DNA of 7,367 nt from Lonsdalea britannica. Its GTDB lineage: Bacteria > Pseudomonadota > Gammaproteobacteria > Enterobacterales > Enterobacteriaceae. The stretch covers positions 1 through 7,367 of the forward strand of contig NZ_CAMKXG010000178.1 in NCBI RefSeq assembly GCF_946477055.1. The letters are read 5' to 3'. The notes beneath the pieces are model-generated. The model ran no database searches. It was not told the origin of the DNA and saw only the letters and a program-made list of their open reading frames with translations. The position numbers and the translations under genes are program-made. Every line of letters begins with the position of its first letter. Positions within the stretch are counted from its first letter, which is position 1. Shown here in pieces: positions 1 through 6,892 of this stretch.

Positions 1-1651
1 CCACCTGTCGGACGCTGCTGTCCGGCCACTGCGTGGTATCGACGTTGAACGCGATGCCGTCCAGCAGAGGGCCTCCCGCCAGCGGTTCCACCATCACTTT
101 GAGATGACGTTCCCCGACCAGACGCTGTTGCAGCAGGCGAAAATGACCGTCGAACGTCGGCTCAGGGAACGTCTGCCCCCAGGGACCGGCGTCCCGCAGC
201 AGCTGCGCGGTGCTCAGCGTCAGTTCCGGGGCAGCCAGTTCACCGTCGGACCAAATGACGCCCTGTAGTTGCGAAGCATCCAACCACTCGCCGACCAGTT
301 CGCCGAAGCGCTCGCGAAACTCTTCAAAACGCGCTTCTTCCAGCGACAGCCCGGCGGCCATCGCATGTCCGCCGAACTTCATCATCAGGCCGGGACACGT
401 GGTGTCCAATCGCTCCAGCGCATCGCGCAGGTGCAGACCCGCCACCGACCGTCCAGAGCCTTTGAGAATGCCGTCGCCCGCGGGGGCGAACGCGATGACC
501 GGTCGGTGGAAGCGCTCTTTGATACGAGACGCCAGAATGCCGACGACGCCCTGATGCCACTCCGGATGATACATCGCCAGACCGCAGGGCAGCGTCTCGC
601 TGCTGCGTTCCAGCTGTTCGCACAGCTGCAGCGCCTCAACCTGCATCCCCTGCTCGATTTCACGCCGGGTCTGGTTGAGGGCGTCAAGATCGCTCGCCAG
701 CATGCGCGCCTGAACGATGTCGTCACTCAGCAGCAGCGCTACGCCGACAGACATATCATCCAGCCGTCCGGCCGCATTCAAGCGCGGGCCGAGGGCAAAG
801 CCCAAATCGCTGGCAACCAGCTGCGTCGCCTCGCGATTGGAAACTTCCAGCAGCGCGCGAATACCGGGACGGCATTTTCCCGCGCGGATACGGTTTAGCC
901 CTTGGGCCACGAGGATGCGATTGTTGGCATCCAGCGGCACCACGTCCGCCACCGTGCCCAGCGCCACCAGATCCAGCAGCTCCGCCAGATTAGGCTCGGT
1001 CAGGCCGTGCTGTTCAAACCAGCCGCTATCGCGCAGCCGCGCTCGCAGCGCCATCATCAGGTAGAACGCCACGCCGACGCCCGCGAGAGACTTGGAGGGG
1101 AATCCACAATCCGCCAGATTAGGGTTGATGATGGCATCCGCCGCGGGCAACGTTTCGCCCGGCAGATGGTGGTCCGTCACCAGCACGTCGATCCCACGCT
1201 GATGCGCATCGTCTACGCCTGCGTGGGACGAAATACCGTTGTCGACCGTGACGATTAGCTGCGCGCCTTTGGCCGCCGCCTGCGCCACCACTTCGGGACT
1301 CAGGCCATAGCCGTCTTCAAAACGATTTGGCACCAGAAAGTCGATATGCTGGCCGCCCATGCGCCGCAGCGCCAGCACGGTCAGGGCCGTACTGGTCGCG
1401 CCGTCTGCGTCGAAGTCGCCAACGATCACGATGCGGCGTTTATCCGCCAGCGCGGCCTGCAAACAGTCCACCGCCTTGTCGATCCCCGAAAGCTGCCGGT
1501 AGTCCAGCAAGCCGCGCAGGCTGCGTTCAAGTTCCTGCGCAGCCTGAACGCCGCGTTGGGCGTAAAGCCGACGCAGCAGCGGCGGCAACGTATCGGGAAG
1601 ATGATGGCTCTCCACCGCCGGACGGCGGCAGAGCTGGGTTACGAAAGTCAC
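1..1651 (-). CDS. recJ: RecJ single-stranded-DNA 5'-3' exonuclease, 3' end cut by window edge
   Basis: RecJ degrades single-stranded DNA 5' to 3' in the RecF recombination pathway, mismatch repair and base-excision repair, in the cytoplasm. The frame is open for 550 codons to the left edge. E. coli RecJ has 577 residues, so about 27 C-terminal residues are missing. Visible motifs of the DHH phosphoesterase family are GDFDADGATS (residues 78-87), VDNGIS (136-141), the DHH triad in VTDHHLPG (160-162), and the DHHA1 motif GGHAMAAG (427-434), followed by the OB-like C-terminal part. The start is a GTG at 1651-1649. It aligns residue for residue with the E. coli N-terminus (Q6, L7, R9, R10, then LPPLLRRLY) and lies 7 bases after the dsbC stop. 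No strong Shine-Dalgarno sequence precedes it, so translation may be coupled to dsbC. The neighbouring genes xerD-dsbC-recJ form the known enterobacterial operon. Confidence 0.96.
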   Translation of the reverse strand, partial: MTFVTQLCRRPAVESHHLPDTLPPLLRRLYAQRGVQAAQELERSLRGLLDYRQLSGIDKAVDCLQAALADKRRIVIVGDFDADGATSTALTVLALRRMGGQHIDFLVPNRFEDGYGLSPEVVAQAAAKGAQLIVTVDNGISSHAGVDDAHQRGIDVLVTDHHLPGETLPAADAIINPNLADCGFPSKSLAGVGVAFYLMMALRARLRDSGWFEQHGLTEPNLAELLDLVALGTVADVVPLDANNRILVAQGLNRIRAGKCRPGIRALLEVSNREATQLVASDLGFALGPRLNAAGRLDDMSVGVALLLSDDIVQARMLASDLDALNQTRREIEQGMQVEALQLCEQLERSSETLPCGLAMYHPEWHQGVVGILASRIKERFHRPVIAFAPAGDGILKGSGRSVAGLHLRDALERLDTTCPGLMMKFGGHAMAAGLSLEEARFEEFRERFGELVGEWLDASQLQGVIWSDGELAAPELTLSTAQLLRDAGPWGQTFPEPTFDGHFRLLQQRLVGERHLKVMVEPLAGGPLLDGIAFNVDTTQWPDSSVRQV

Positions 1652-1658
1652 GGAGCGC

Positions 1659-2369
1659 TTAACCACCCGACTTCTGAGAGGCTTTGTGCGCCTGCAGCAT
1701 ACCGACCATCTCTTTCGGATCCTGATAACCCGGGATTACCGAGCCATCATCCAGCACGATGGCTGGCGTGCCCTGTACGCCGAACAATACGCCAAGCTGA
1801 TAGTGCTCGGAGATGTCGGTTTTGCAGGTTGCAGGGGAAATGTCGTCGCCTTTCATCGCGGCATCAAAGGCTTTTTTGCGGTCGGCTACGCACCAGATGG
1901 ATTGCATATCCTTTTCCGTCTGGGAGCCTGCGCCCTGACGCGGGAACGCCAGATAGCGGACGGTGATGCCCAGCGCATTGTAGTCGTTCATCTGCTCATG
2001 CAGTTTGCGGCAGTAACCACAGGTGATATCGGTAAACACGGTGATCACATGCTTTTCCTGCGCGGCCTTGTAAACAATCATCTGATCTTTGAGCGCTTCC
2101 AGCCGACCCATCAGAATGTGGTTGGTGACGTTGACCGGATTTTTTCCGCTCACGTCATACAACGGTCCTTGCAACAGGTGTTTGCCGTCATCGGTGATGT
2201 ACAGCACGCCGTTCTCGGTCAGCAAGGTTTTCATTCCCGGGATGGGCGCCGCCTGGATTTCCGCATTTTGCATGCCCAGACGCGTCAGTGACTGTTTAAT
2301 CGCGGCATCGTCCGCGCTGGCGCTCATGGCGGCGACGAGCAGAGAAAGCAGTAATGCACTCTTTTTCAT
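1659..2369 (-). CDS. dsbC: DsbC periplasmic protein disulfide isomerase
   Basis: DsbC is a homodimeric V-shaped thioredoxin-fold protein that reshuffles wrong disulfide bonds in the periplasm and is kept reduced by the membrane protein DsbD. The product is 236 residues. It begins with a signal peptide (KK, hydrophobic core, SASA) with likely cleavage after residue 19, before DDAA. The dimerisation domain follows, then the thioredoxin domain with active site CGYC at 117-120 (98-101 mature, as in E. coli). The structural cysteine pair C160/C182 (141/163 mature) and the cis-proline loop G200-T201-P202 are present. The ATG at 2369 is chosen over an in-frame ATG 24 codons upstream. It has an AGGA ribosome site at 2377-2380, 7 bases away, and only this start puts the signal peptide at the N-terminus. 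The gene lies 79 bases after xerD and 7 bases before recJ, in one operon. Confidence 0.98.
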   Translation of the reverse strand: MKKSALLLSLLVAAMSASADDAAIKQSLTRLGMQNAEIQAAPIPGMKTLLTENGVLYITDDGKHLLQGPLYDVSGKNPVNVTNHILMGRLEALKDQMIVYKAAQEKHVITVFTDITCGYCRKLHEQMNDYNALGITVRYLAFPRQGAGSQTEKDMQSIWCVADRKKAFDAAMKGDDISPATCKTDISEHYQLGVLFGVQGTPAIVLDDGSVIPGYQDPKEMVGMLQAHKASQKSGG

Positions 2370-2448
2370 AAATTGATCCTGTTCTTGGATGAGGCGTGAT
2401 AGACAGCCGACATGGCTGATGCGCCCCACCCCATGATTCATCTGTCAA

Positions 2449-3348
2449 TCACGCCCGGGGATGGTGCTGCTGATGCAGCTGCTTCAGGCGTGCCGTGGCG
2501 ACGTGAGTATAGATCTGCGTCGTGGACAGGTCGCTGTGGCCCAGCAACATCTGTACTACGCGTAAATCCGCGCCATGGTTCAGTAAATGCGTGGCAAAAG
2601 CATGACGCAAAACATGCGGAGAAAGTTTAGCGCTGTCAATAGCAGCGATGACCGCATAGTGCTTGATGCGGTGCCAGAAGGTCTGGCGGGTCATCTGCTG
2701 CCCCCGACTACTGGGGAACATCACATCGATCGGCTTATCGTTGATAAGCCAGGGACGGCCATATTCCAGATACTGCTCCATCCAGTGCACCGCTTCTTCT
2801 CCCAGCGGCACCAGACGCTCTTTGTTGCCTTTGCCGATGACGCGAACCACGCCTTGACGCAGGCTGACGTCGCTGATGGTCAGTCCCACCAGTTCCGAGA
2901 CGCGCAGGCCGGTCGCGTACAAGACTTCCAGCATCGCTTTGTCGCGCAGTTCAAGGGGCTTGTCGACACAGGGGGCATTGAGCAGCGCATCGACCTGCGC
3001 CTCCGTTAAGTCCTTCGGCAATCGCTGCGGCAGTTTGGGGGAAGAGAGCGACGCGCTAGGATCGTCCGAACGCTGCTTTTCGCGATAAAGATACTGAAAA
3101 AGTCGCCGGGTTGCGCTCAGCAGACGCGCAGAGCTGGTCGCCTTGTAACCGCCTTCCAGCCGTTCGGCCAGAAAAGCCTGCAGGTCAGCGGCTTCCGCCT
3201 GCAATAGGCCGCTCTCGTGGTGCGCCAGCCAGTCCGCCAAAGAGCGCAGATCTTGTCGGTAGGACGCCAGCGTGTTTTCAGCCAGATTCCGCTCCAGCCA
3301 CAGCGCATCGAGAAACTGTTCGATCACGGTTTGATCCGGTGTCTGCAT
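2449..3348 (-). CDS. xerD: XerD site-specific tyrosine recombinase
   Basis: XerD works with XerC and FtsK at the dif site to resolve chromosome dimers at the septum, and also acts on plasmid cer-type sites. The 299-residue product nearly equals the 298 residues of E. coli XerD and is highly similar along its length. An N-terminal SAM-like core-binding domain (about 5-90) is followed by the catalytic domain. All active-site residues are visible: R149, K173 (in VIGKGNKER), H245 and R248 (in SPHVLRHAFATH), H271 (in LLGHSDLSTTQ) and nucleophile Y280. The C-terminal tail, ending in QQHHPRA, is the usual segment that contacts the partner recombinase. The ATG at 3348 has a strong GAGGAG site at 3355-3360, 6 bases upstream. 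It is the first gene of the xerD-dsbC-recJ operon. Confidence 0.98.
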   Translation of the reverse strand: MQTPDQTVIEQFLDALWLERNLAENTLASYRQDLRSLADWLAHHESGLLQAEAADLQAFLAERLEGGYKATSSARLLSATRRLFQYLYREKQRSDDPSASLSSPKLPQRLPKDLTEAQVDALLNAPCVDKPLELRDKAMLEVLYATGLRVSELVGLTISDVSLRQGVVRVIGKGNKERLVPLGEEAVHWMEQYLEYGRPWLINDKPIDVMFPSSRGQQMTRQTFWHRIKHYAVIAAIDSAKLSPHVLRHAFATHLLNHGADLRVVQMLLGHSDLSTTQIYTHVATARLKQLHQQHHPRA

Positions 3349-3600
3349 GGCGGGCTCCTCTGTTTCATGCTGCGACCATTATGCCTGACAGCACGTGAAC
3401 GGGGTACAATTCGGTAATTGCTTTTATTTTTATCATATCCTGCGGCAAAAAATGCGGCTTGAGGGATTATATCTTACTAATCAGGCGAAAAGCGGGACAC
3501 ATCCTAGCGCAGCCCGCGTCAGACGCGGCCTGGTGGTTTGAAAATAAGCATTTTCTATGCATAAAATACGCGTCCGTGTTGTTAAAAAACTGAAAAAACT
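3349..3600. other. Divergent intergenic region between xerD and the MFS gene
   Basis: These 252 bases hold no convincing gene. They must contain promoters for both directions. A perfect TATAAT lies on the minus strand at 3471-3466 but lacks a good -35 box at 16-18 bases, so the xerD promoter is not assigned. A direct repeat TGCGGC-A6-TGCGGC lies at 3441-3458. A short hairpin (CCGCGT 3514-3519 with ACGCGG 3523-3528, loop CAG) has no T-tract on either side. The part from about 3410 to 3480 and from 3540 to 3600 is clearly AT-richer than the flanking genes. Confidence 0.5.
3538..3567 (+). promoter_or_regulatory. Putative sigma-70 promoter of the yhjE-like gene
   Basis: A -35 box TTGAAA (3538-3543) and a -10 box TAAAAT (3562-3567) each match five of six consensus bases and are 18 bases apart. 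Transcription would start near 3574, giving a leader of about 27 bases. The AT-rich setting fits. The -10 region overlaps a small inverted repeat (ATTTT 3550-3554, AAAAT 3563-3567) around ATGCAT. Such symmetry could be an operator but is too short to claim. Confidence 0.5.
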
Positions 3601-4929
3601 ATGCAATCCTCCGTCGCATCCACTGTTGATGACAATCAGGTTCCAGACGCCCCCGTAAACTCCCGTAATAAGGTTGTGGTTGCTTCTCTGGTCGGTACTG
3701 CCATCGAATTCTTTGATTTCTATATCTATGCTACTGCCGCGGTACTGATTTTCCCGCACATCTTTTTCCCGCAGGGTGATAACACTGCGGCAACACTCCA
3801 GTCACTGGCGACGTTCGCGATTGCCTTTATCGCACGACCCATCGGTTCCGCCCTGTTTGGGCATTTCGGTGACCGAGTCGGACGAAAGGCCACGCTGGTG
3901 GCTTCGCTGCTGACGATGGGGATCTCCACCGTCGCGATCGGCCTGCTGCCGAGCTACGAAACGATCGGTATTCTGGCGCCAATGCTGCTGGCGCTGGCCC
4001 GCTTTGGTCAGGGTCTCGGTCTGGGCGGCGAATGGGGCGGTGCAGCGCTGCTCGCCACAGAGAACGCACCGGCGCACAAACGCGCGCTGTACGGCTCGTT
4101 CCCCCAGCTGGGCGCCCCCATTGGCTTCTTCTTTGCTAACGGCACCTTCCTGCTGTTGTCCTGGCTGCTGACGGATGAACAGTTTATGCACTGGGGCTGG
4201 CGCGTGCCGTTCATTTTTTCCGCGATTCTGGTGCTGATCGGGCTGTATGTCCGCGTTTCGCTGCACGAATCTCCGGTCTTCGCCAAAGCCGAACAGGCGG
4301 GTAAAAAAGTACGGATCCCGATGGGGACGCTGCTGAGCAAACATCTGAAAGCGACGATCCTCGGCACGTTCATCATGTTGGCGACCTATACGCTGTTTTA
4401 CATCATGACCGTCTACTCGATGACCTACGGCACCTCGCCGATTCCGGCCGGGCTGGGTATTCCACGTAACAACTTCCTGTGGATGCTGATGATCGCGGTT
4501 ATTGGCTTCGGTCTGATGATCCCGGTCGCCGGCTATCTGGCCGATATCTACGGCCGCCGCCGCACCATGATCGTCGTCACCTGCAGCATGCTGGTCTTCG
4601 CCTTCGTCTTCCCCTCCCTGTTGGGATCCGGCGAACAGTGGCTGGTGATGGCGTTTCTGGTGCTGGGTCTGAGCATGATGGGCTTCACCTTCGGTCCGAT
4701 GGGCGCGCTGCTGCCGGAGCTCTTCCCAACGGAAGTTCGCTACACCGGCGCCTCATTCTCCTATAACGTGTCGTCGATTTTGGGTGCTTCAGTCGCGCCC
4801 TATATCGCCGCCTGGCTGACCAGCAACTATGGGCTGTTCTACGTCGGCGTCTATCTGGCGGCGATGGCGACATTGACGCTGATCGCGCTGCTGCTGATCA
4901 AAGAAACACGTCACCAATCCCTCGATTAA
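3601..4929 (+). CDS. yhjE: YhjE-type MFS transporter (metabolite:H+ symporter family)
   Basis: This 442-residue protein closely resembles E. coli YhjE (about 440 residues) of the metabolite:H+ symporter branch of the major facilitator superfamily, relatives of ProP, KgtP and ShiA. It would act in the inner membrane as a proton-coupled importer. The substrate of YhjE is unknown and is not shown by the sequence. Visible are the first membrane segment with IEFFDFYIYATAA (35-47), MFS motif A GHFGDRVGRK (87-96), the family stretch RFGQGLGLGGEWGGA (134-148), a second motif-A copy ADIYGRRR (314-321) and ELFPTEVRYTGAS (373-385). About 12 membrane segments can be seen. The ATG at 3601 lines up with the E. 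coli start region, but no clear Shine-Dalgarno sequence precedes it, only an A-rich leader. In E. coli the gene is not next to xerD. Confidence 0.93.
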   Translation: MQSSVASTVDDNQVPDAPVNSRNKVVVASLVGTAIEFFDFYIYATAAVLIFPHIFFPQGDNTAATLQSLATFAIAFIARPIGSALFGHFGDRVGRKATLVASLLTMGISTVAIGLLPSYETIGILAPMLLALARFGQGLGLGGEWGGAALLATENAPAHKRALYGSFPQLGAPIGFFFANGTFLLLSWLLTDEQFMHWGWRVPFIFSAILVLIGLYVRVSLHESPVFAKAEQAGKKVRIPMGTLLSKHLKATILGTFIMLATYTLFYIMTVYSMTYGTSPIPAGLGIPRNNFLWMLMIAVIGFGLMIPVAGYLADIYGRRRTMIVVTCSMLVFAFVFPSLLGSGEQWLVMAFLVLGLSMMGFTFGPMGALLPELFPTEVRYTGASFSYNVSSILGASVAPYIAAWLTSNYGLFYVGVYLAAMATLTLIALLLIKETRHQSLD

Positions 4930-4936
4930 ACACCGT

Positions 4937-4970
4937 GGGCGAAGACATTCGTCTTCGCCCCGATGCTTTT
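4937..4970 (+). terminator. Probable intrinsic terminator after the yhjE-like gene
   Basis: A perfect 10-bp stem (GGGCGAAGAC 4937-4946 with GTCTTCGCCC 4951-4960, loop ATTC) begins 7 bases after the TAA stop. The T-run is short (TTTT at 4967-4970) and separated from the stem by 6 bases, so it is not a textbook terminator. The position and stem strength still suggest it ends transcription or protects the 3' end of the mRNA, insulating fldB. Confidence 0.65.
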
Positions 4971-5000
4971 CCCACAGTCATTTGTACTTTACGGGCGTAG

Positions 5001-5006
5001 TATACT
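5001..5006 (+). promoter_or_regulatory. Candidate -10 box for fldB
   Basis: TATACT matches five of six consensus -10 bases in the 157-base gap before fldB. The -35 region at the right distance (TCATTT with 17-base spacing) is poor. That could mean activator dependence: E. coli fldB is known to be induced through SoxRS, but I cannot identify a SoxS site here. The predicted leader would be about 74 bases and would include the hairpin at 5031-5053. Confidence 0.35.
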
Positions 5007-5030
5007 TCGCCAGACTAACGCATTGACTGT

Positions 5031-5053
5031 GCGCTGCCGCGCTGCGGCAGCGC
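5031..5053 (+). other. Strong GC-rich hairpin in the fldB leader
   Basis: GCGCTGCCGC (5031-5040) and GCGGCAGCGC (5044-5053) are perfect reverse complements separated by the 3-base loop GCT. The structure ends 33 bases before the fldB ATG. No T-tract follows on the plus strand (next bases CTTACATT), so it is not a normal intrinsic terminator. It could stabilise the transcript, bind a protein or cause pausing. Function is not shown. Confidence 0.6.
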
Positions 5054-5086
5054 CTTACATTCACTTTCCCAACACACTGACGACTT

Positions 5087-5620
5087 ATGAAGATAGGACT
5101 TTTTTACGGCTCCAGCACCTGCTACACCGAAATGGCGGCAGAGAAAATCCGCGACATCCTGGGTGCGGATATGATCGAACTGAATAATGTCAAAGATGTC
5201 GATCCCCAACGTATGGAAGACTATGAAGCGCTGATCCTCGGCATTCCGACCTGGGACTTCGGCGAAATTCAGGAAGATTGGGAAGCCATCTGGCATCACC
5301 TGCCGACGCTGAAACTACAGGGAAAGATCGTCGCGCTGTACGGGATGGGCGATCAATTGGGATACAGCGAGTGGTTTTTGGATGCGCTGGGTATGCTGCA
5401 CGAGCAGCTACAGCCGCTGGGCGTGAGATTCATCGGCTACTGGCCGACTGAGGAGTACGATTTCATCAGCACCAAACCGCTGACGCCCGACGGCAAGCAC
5501 TTCGTCGGACTGGCGCTGGACGAAGTGAATCAGTATGACATGAGTGAAGACCGCATCCAGCAGTGGTGTGAACAGATCCTGCAGGAACTCAAAGCGCTAC
5601 GCCAATCTGAACAGGCGTAA
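5087..5620 (+). CDS. fldB: Flavodoxin FldB
   Basis: FldB is a small cytoplasmic FMN-binding electron carrier, induced under oxidative stress in E. coli by SoxRS. Its precise partners are less clear than those of FldA. The 177-residue product is close to the 173 residues of E. coli FldB. The phosphate-binding loop is SSTCYTE (9-15), with C12 where FldA has a glycine, as in other FldB proteins. The FMN-contacting loops are [14 protein letters not shown] (52-65) with W56, and [13 protein letters not shown] (85-97). The extended C-terminal half ([18 protein letters not shown]) marks a long-chain flavodoxin. The ATG at 5087 aligns with the E. coli start, although the upstream CTGACGACTT offers only a weak ribosome site. 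The C-terminal tail is a few residues longer than in E. coli. It is convergent with rlmF. Confidence 0.97.
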   Translation: MKIGLFYGSSTCYTEMAAEKIRDILGADMIELNNVKDVDPQRMEDYEALILGIPTWDFGEIQEDWEAIWHHLPTLKLQGKIVALYGMGDQLGYSEWFLDALGMLHEQLQPLGVRFIGYWPTEEYDFISTKPLTPDGKHFVGLALDEVNQYDMSEDRIQQWCEQILQELKALRQSEQA

Positions 5621-5628
5621 CGTCCGCC

Positions 5629-5669
5629 GCCGGGCTACGGTGATTTCATCCATATCCCGGCGCGCTTTT
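5629..5669 (+). terminator. Weak candidate terminator between fldB and rlmF
   Basis: In the 56-base convergent gap, GCCGGG (5629-5634) can pair with CCCGGC (5656-5661) across a 21-base loop, followed by GCGC and TTTT (5666-5669) on the plus strand. The stem is short and the loop long, so this is only a possible fldB terminator. No better structure is visible in the gap. Confidence 0.25.
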
Positions 5670-5676
5670 ACGACTA

Positions 5677-6630
5677 TCAACGACGCTTCTGCGCCCACCA
5701 TTTGGTGCGAGCGGCTGGCGTGAAGAAGCTCCAGGCGATGAAACGACTCTGCTTCTGTCCCTGCGCCATATCCACGGTTTTAACGCTCTCCGCGCCCACC
5801 TCATCCAACACGCGATACAGATCCGGCAAATTCTCTTTGCGTGAGACCAGCGACGTAAACCACAGGCATTGACGTGAGAAGACCTCACTTTCGCGGATCA
5901 TCTGCGCGATAAACGCCTTCTCTCCACCTTCACACCACAGCTCATCTTCCTGCCCGCCGAAATTGAGCGGCGAACGCTTGTCCAGACCAAGGTTGTGCAG
6001 CTTCCTGCGCGAGCCCTGCTTCGCCTCGTTGGCCGAGGCATGAAATGGCGGGTTGCACAGCGTCGCATCAAACAGCTCATTTTTGTGAATGATGCCGTTG
6101 AGGATAGCCTTACTGTCTTTTTGACGACGCAAGCGGATTGCCCGGCTCAGACCGGGATTGGCGGCGATGGTCGCATTGGCCGCCTGCATGGCCTGTGGAT
6201 TGATCTCGCTGCCGGTGAAGCGCCAGTCATACTCCCTCTGACCAATCAGCGGGTAAATGCAGTTGGCGCCGCAGCCGATATCCAGTACGGAGGCATCACG
6301 CGGCACCTGAGACTGATTATCCTCGGCCAGCAGATCGGCAAGGTGATGAACATAGTCCGCCCGTCCGGGGATGGGCGGACAGAGGAATCCCTCGGGTAAA
6401 AACCAGTGTTCGATCTGATAGAACTCGTGCAACAGCGCCTGATTCAACATTTTGACCGCGTCTGGATTGGCGAAATCAATCGACTCGTCGCCGTAGTCGT
6501 TCACATGAACGAACGGGATCAGCGCAGGATGCGTGAGTTTCAGGGCGGTAAAATCGTAGCGGCCGCGATGGCGGTTGCGCGGGTGCAGCACATTTTTCTG
6601 CGCGGCGCGTTTTTCTGCAGGCGTGGTCAT
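5677..6630 (-). CDS. rlmF: RlmF, 23S rRNA (adenine-1618-N6)-methyltransferase
   Basis: RlmF (YbiN) transfers a methyl group from S-adenosylmethionine to N6 of A1618 in 23S rRNA before the large subunit is complete. The 317-residue product matches E. coli RlmF (308 residues) along its length. An N-terminal LHPRNRH segment (15-21) and DFANPDAVK (52-60) precede the Rossmann-fold methyltransferase domain. That domain has SAM-binding motif [17 protein letters not shown] (115-130) and the catalytic N6-adenine motif NPPF (193-196). The late signature [13 protein letters not shown] (288-300) is also present. The ATG at 6630 is chosen because it has an AGAGA ribosome site at 6636-6640 and gives the family length. 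An in-frame ATG 26 codons upstream adds an unrelated extension. Its place between fldB and ygfX differs from E. coli, where the gene lies elsewhere. Confidence 0.96.
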   Translation of the reverse strand: MTTPAEKRAAQKNVLHPRNRHRGRYDFTALKLTHPALIPFVHVNDYGDESIDFANPDAVKMLNQALLHEFYQIEHWFLPEGFLCPPIPGRADYVHHLADLLAEDNQSQVPRDASVLDIGCGANCIYPLIGQREYDWRFTGSEINPQAMQAANATIAANPGLSRAIRLRRQKDSKAILNGIIHKNELFDATLCNPPFHASANEAKQGSRRKLHNLGLDKRSPLNFGGQEDELWCEGGEKAFIAQMIRESEVFSRQCLWFTSLVSRKENLPDLYRVLDEVGAESVKTVDMAQGQKQSRFIAWSFFTPAARTKWWAQKRR

Positions 6631-6892
6631 CAGCTTCTCTCTTGTTGAACGACGCGTAAGATACCCGCTGCGGCAAATCGCGTAAATCGCTGCGGGCATT
6701 TTTCTCACGCATCGGCCCGATCGACAGCGCCGATGTTCTTCACCTGTCGGCGAAGGGCGAGAGATTCAATAGACACCGCAAGCGTGCGGAAGCGTTATCG
6801 CAACGGGGGCCGAGGGAGAGCCGTTCACTGGCGAACTGCAGCCCCGACGCGGCGGCGATCAGTCCATCGCGCGAGCGCTACATGACGCGTCA
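6631..6892. other. Intergenic region between rlmF and ygfX
   Basis: These 262 bases hold no open frame that I recognise. Besides the rlmF leader they contain three small symmetries. One is the imperfect hairpin at 6664-6696, followed by CATTTTT. The second is CGCCGA (6728-6733) with TCGGCG (6747-6752), loop 13 bases. The third is a 12-base palindrome ATGACGCGTCAT (6882-6893) that touches the ygfX stop. None is clearly a terminator for ygfX on the minus strand. The part from about 6760 to 6880 shows nothing I can assign. Confidence 0.5.
6658..6686 (-). promoter_or_regulatory. Putative rlmF promoter
   Basis: On the minus strand a -35 box TTTACG (6686-6681) and a -10 box TATCTT (6663-6658), each matching four of six consensus bases, are separated by exactly 17 bases. 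They lie just upstream of the rlmF ribosome site and would give a leader of about 20 bases. The elements overlap a hairpin (CCCGC 6664-6668 with GCGGG 6692-6696, inner GCG/CGC pairing) that is followed by TTTTT on the plus strand. Confidence 0.35.

Noticed and set aside
269..898. Long plus-strand open frame opposite recJ (209 codons)
   Set aside because: It lies fully antisense to conserved RecJ coding sequence, its translation resembles no family, and long antisense frames are expected in GC-rich genes.
1346..2291. Two plus-strand open frames of about 200 codons opposite recJ and dsbC
   Set aside because: Both are antisense shadows of strongly conserved genes and show no domain or motif of their own.
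2405..2419. Small hairpin CAGCC/GGCTG between xerD and dsbC as a terminator
   Set aside because: The stem is 5 bp with a 5-base loop and no T-tract, so it would not be expected to stop transcription within the operon.
2370..2441. Upstream in-frame ATG that would lengthen DsbC by 24 residues
   Set aside because: The extension would bury the signal peptide and matches no known DsbC. The ATG at 2369 has a ribosome site and begins with KKS and a hydrophobic core.
3802..4344. 180-codon minus-strand open frame within the yhjE-like gene
   Set aside because: It is antisense to conserved membrane segments, rich in Q and R as typical of a shadow frame, and has no ribosome site worth noting.
6631..6708. 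Upstream in-frame ATG that would lengthen RlmF by 26 residues
   Set aside because: The extension is unlike the family, runs across the likely promoter, and the ATG at 6630 has an AGAGA ribosome site and gives the usual length.
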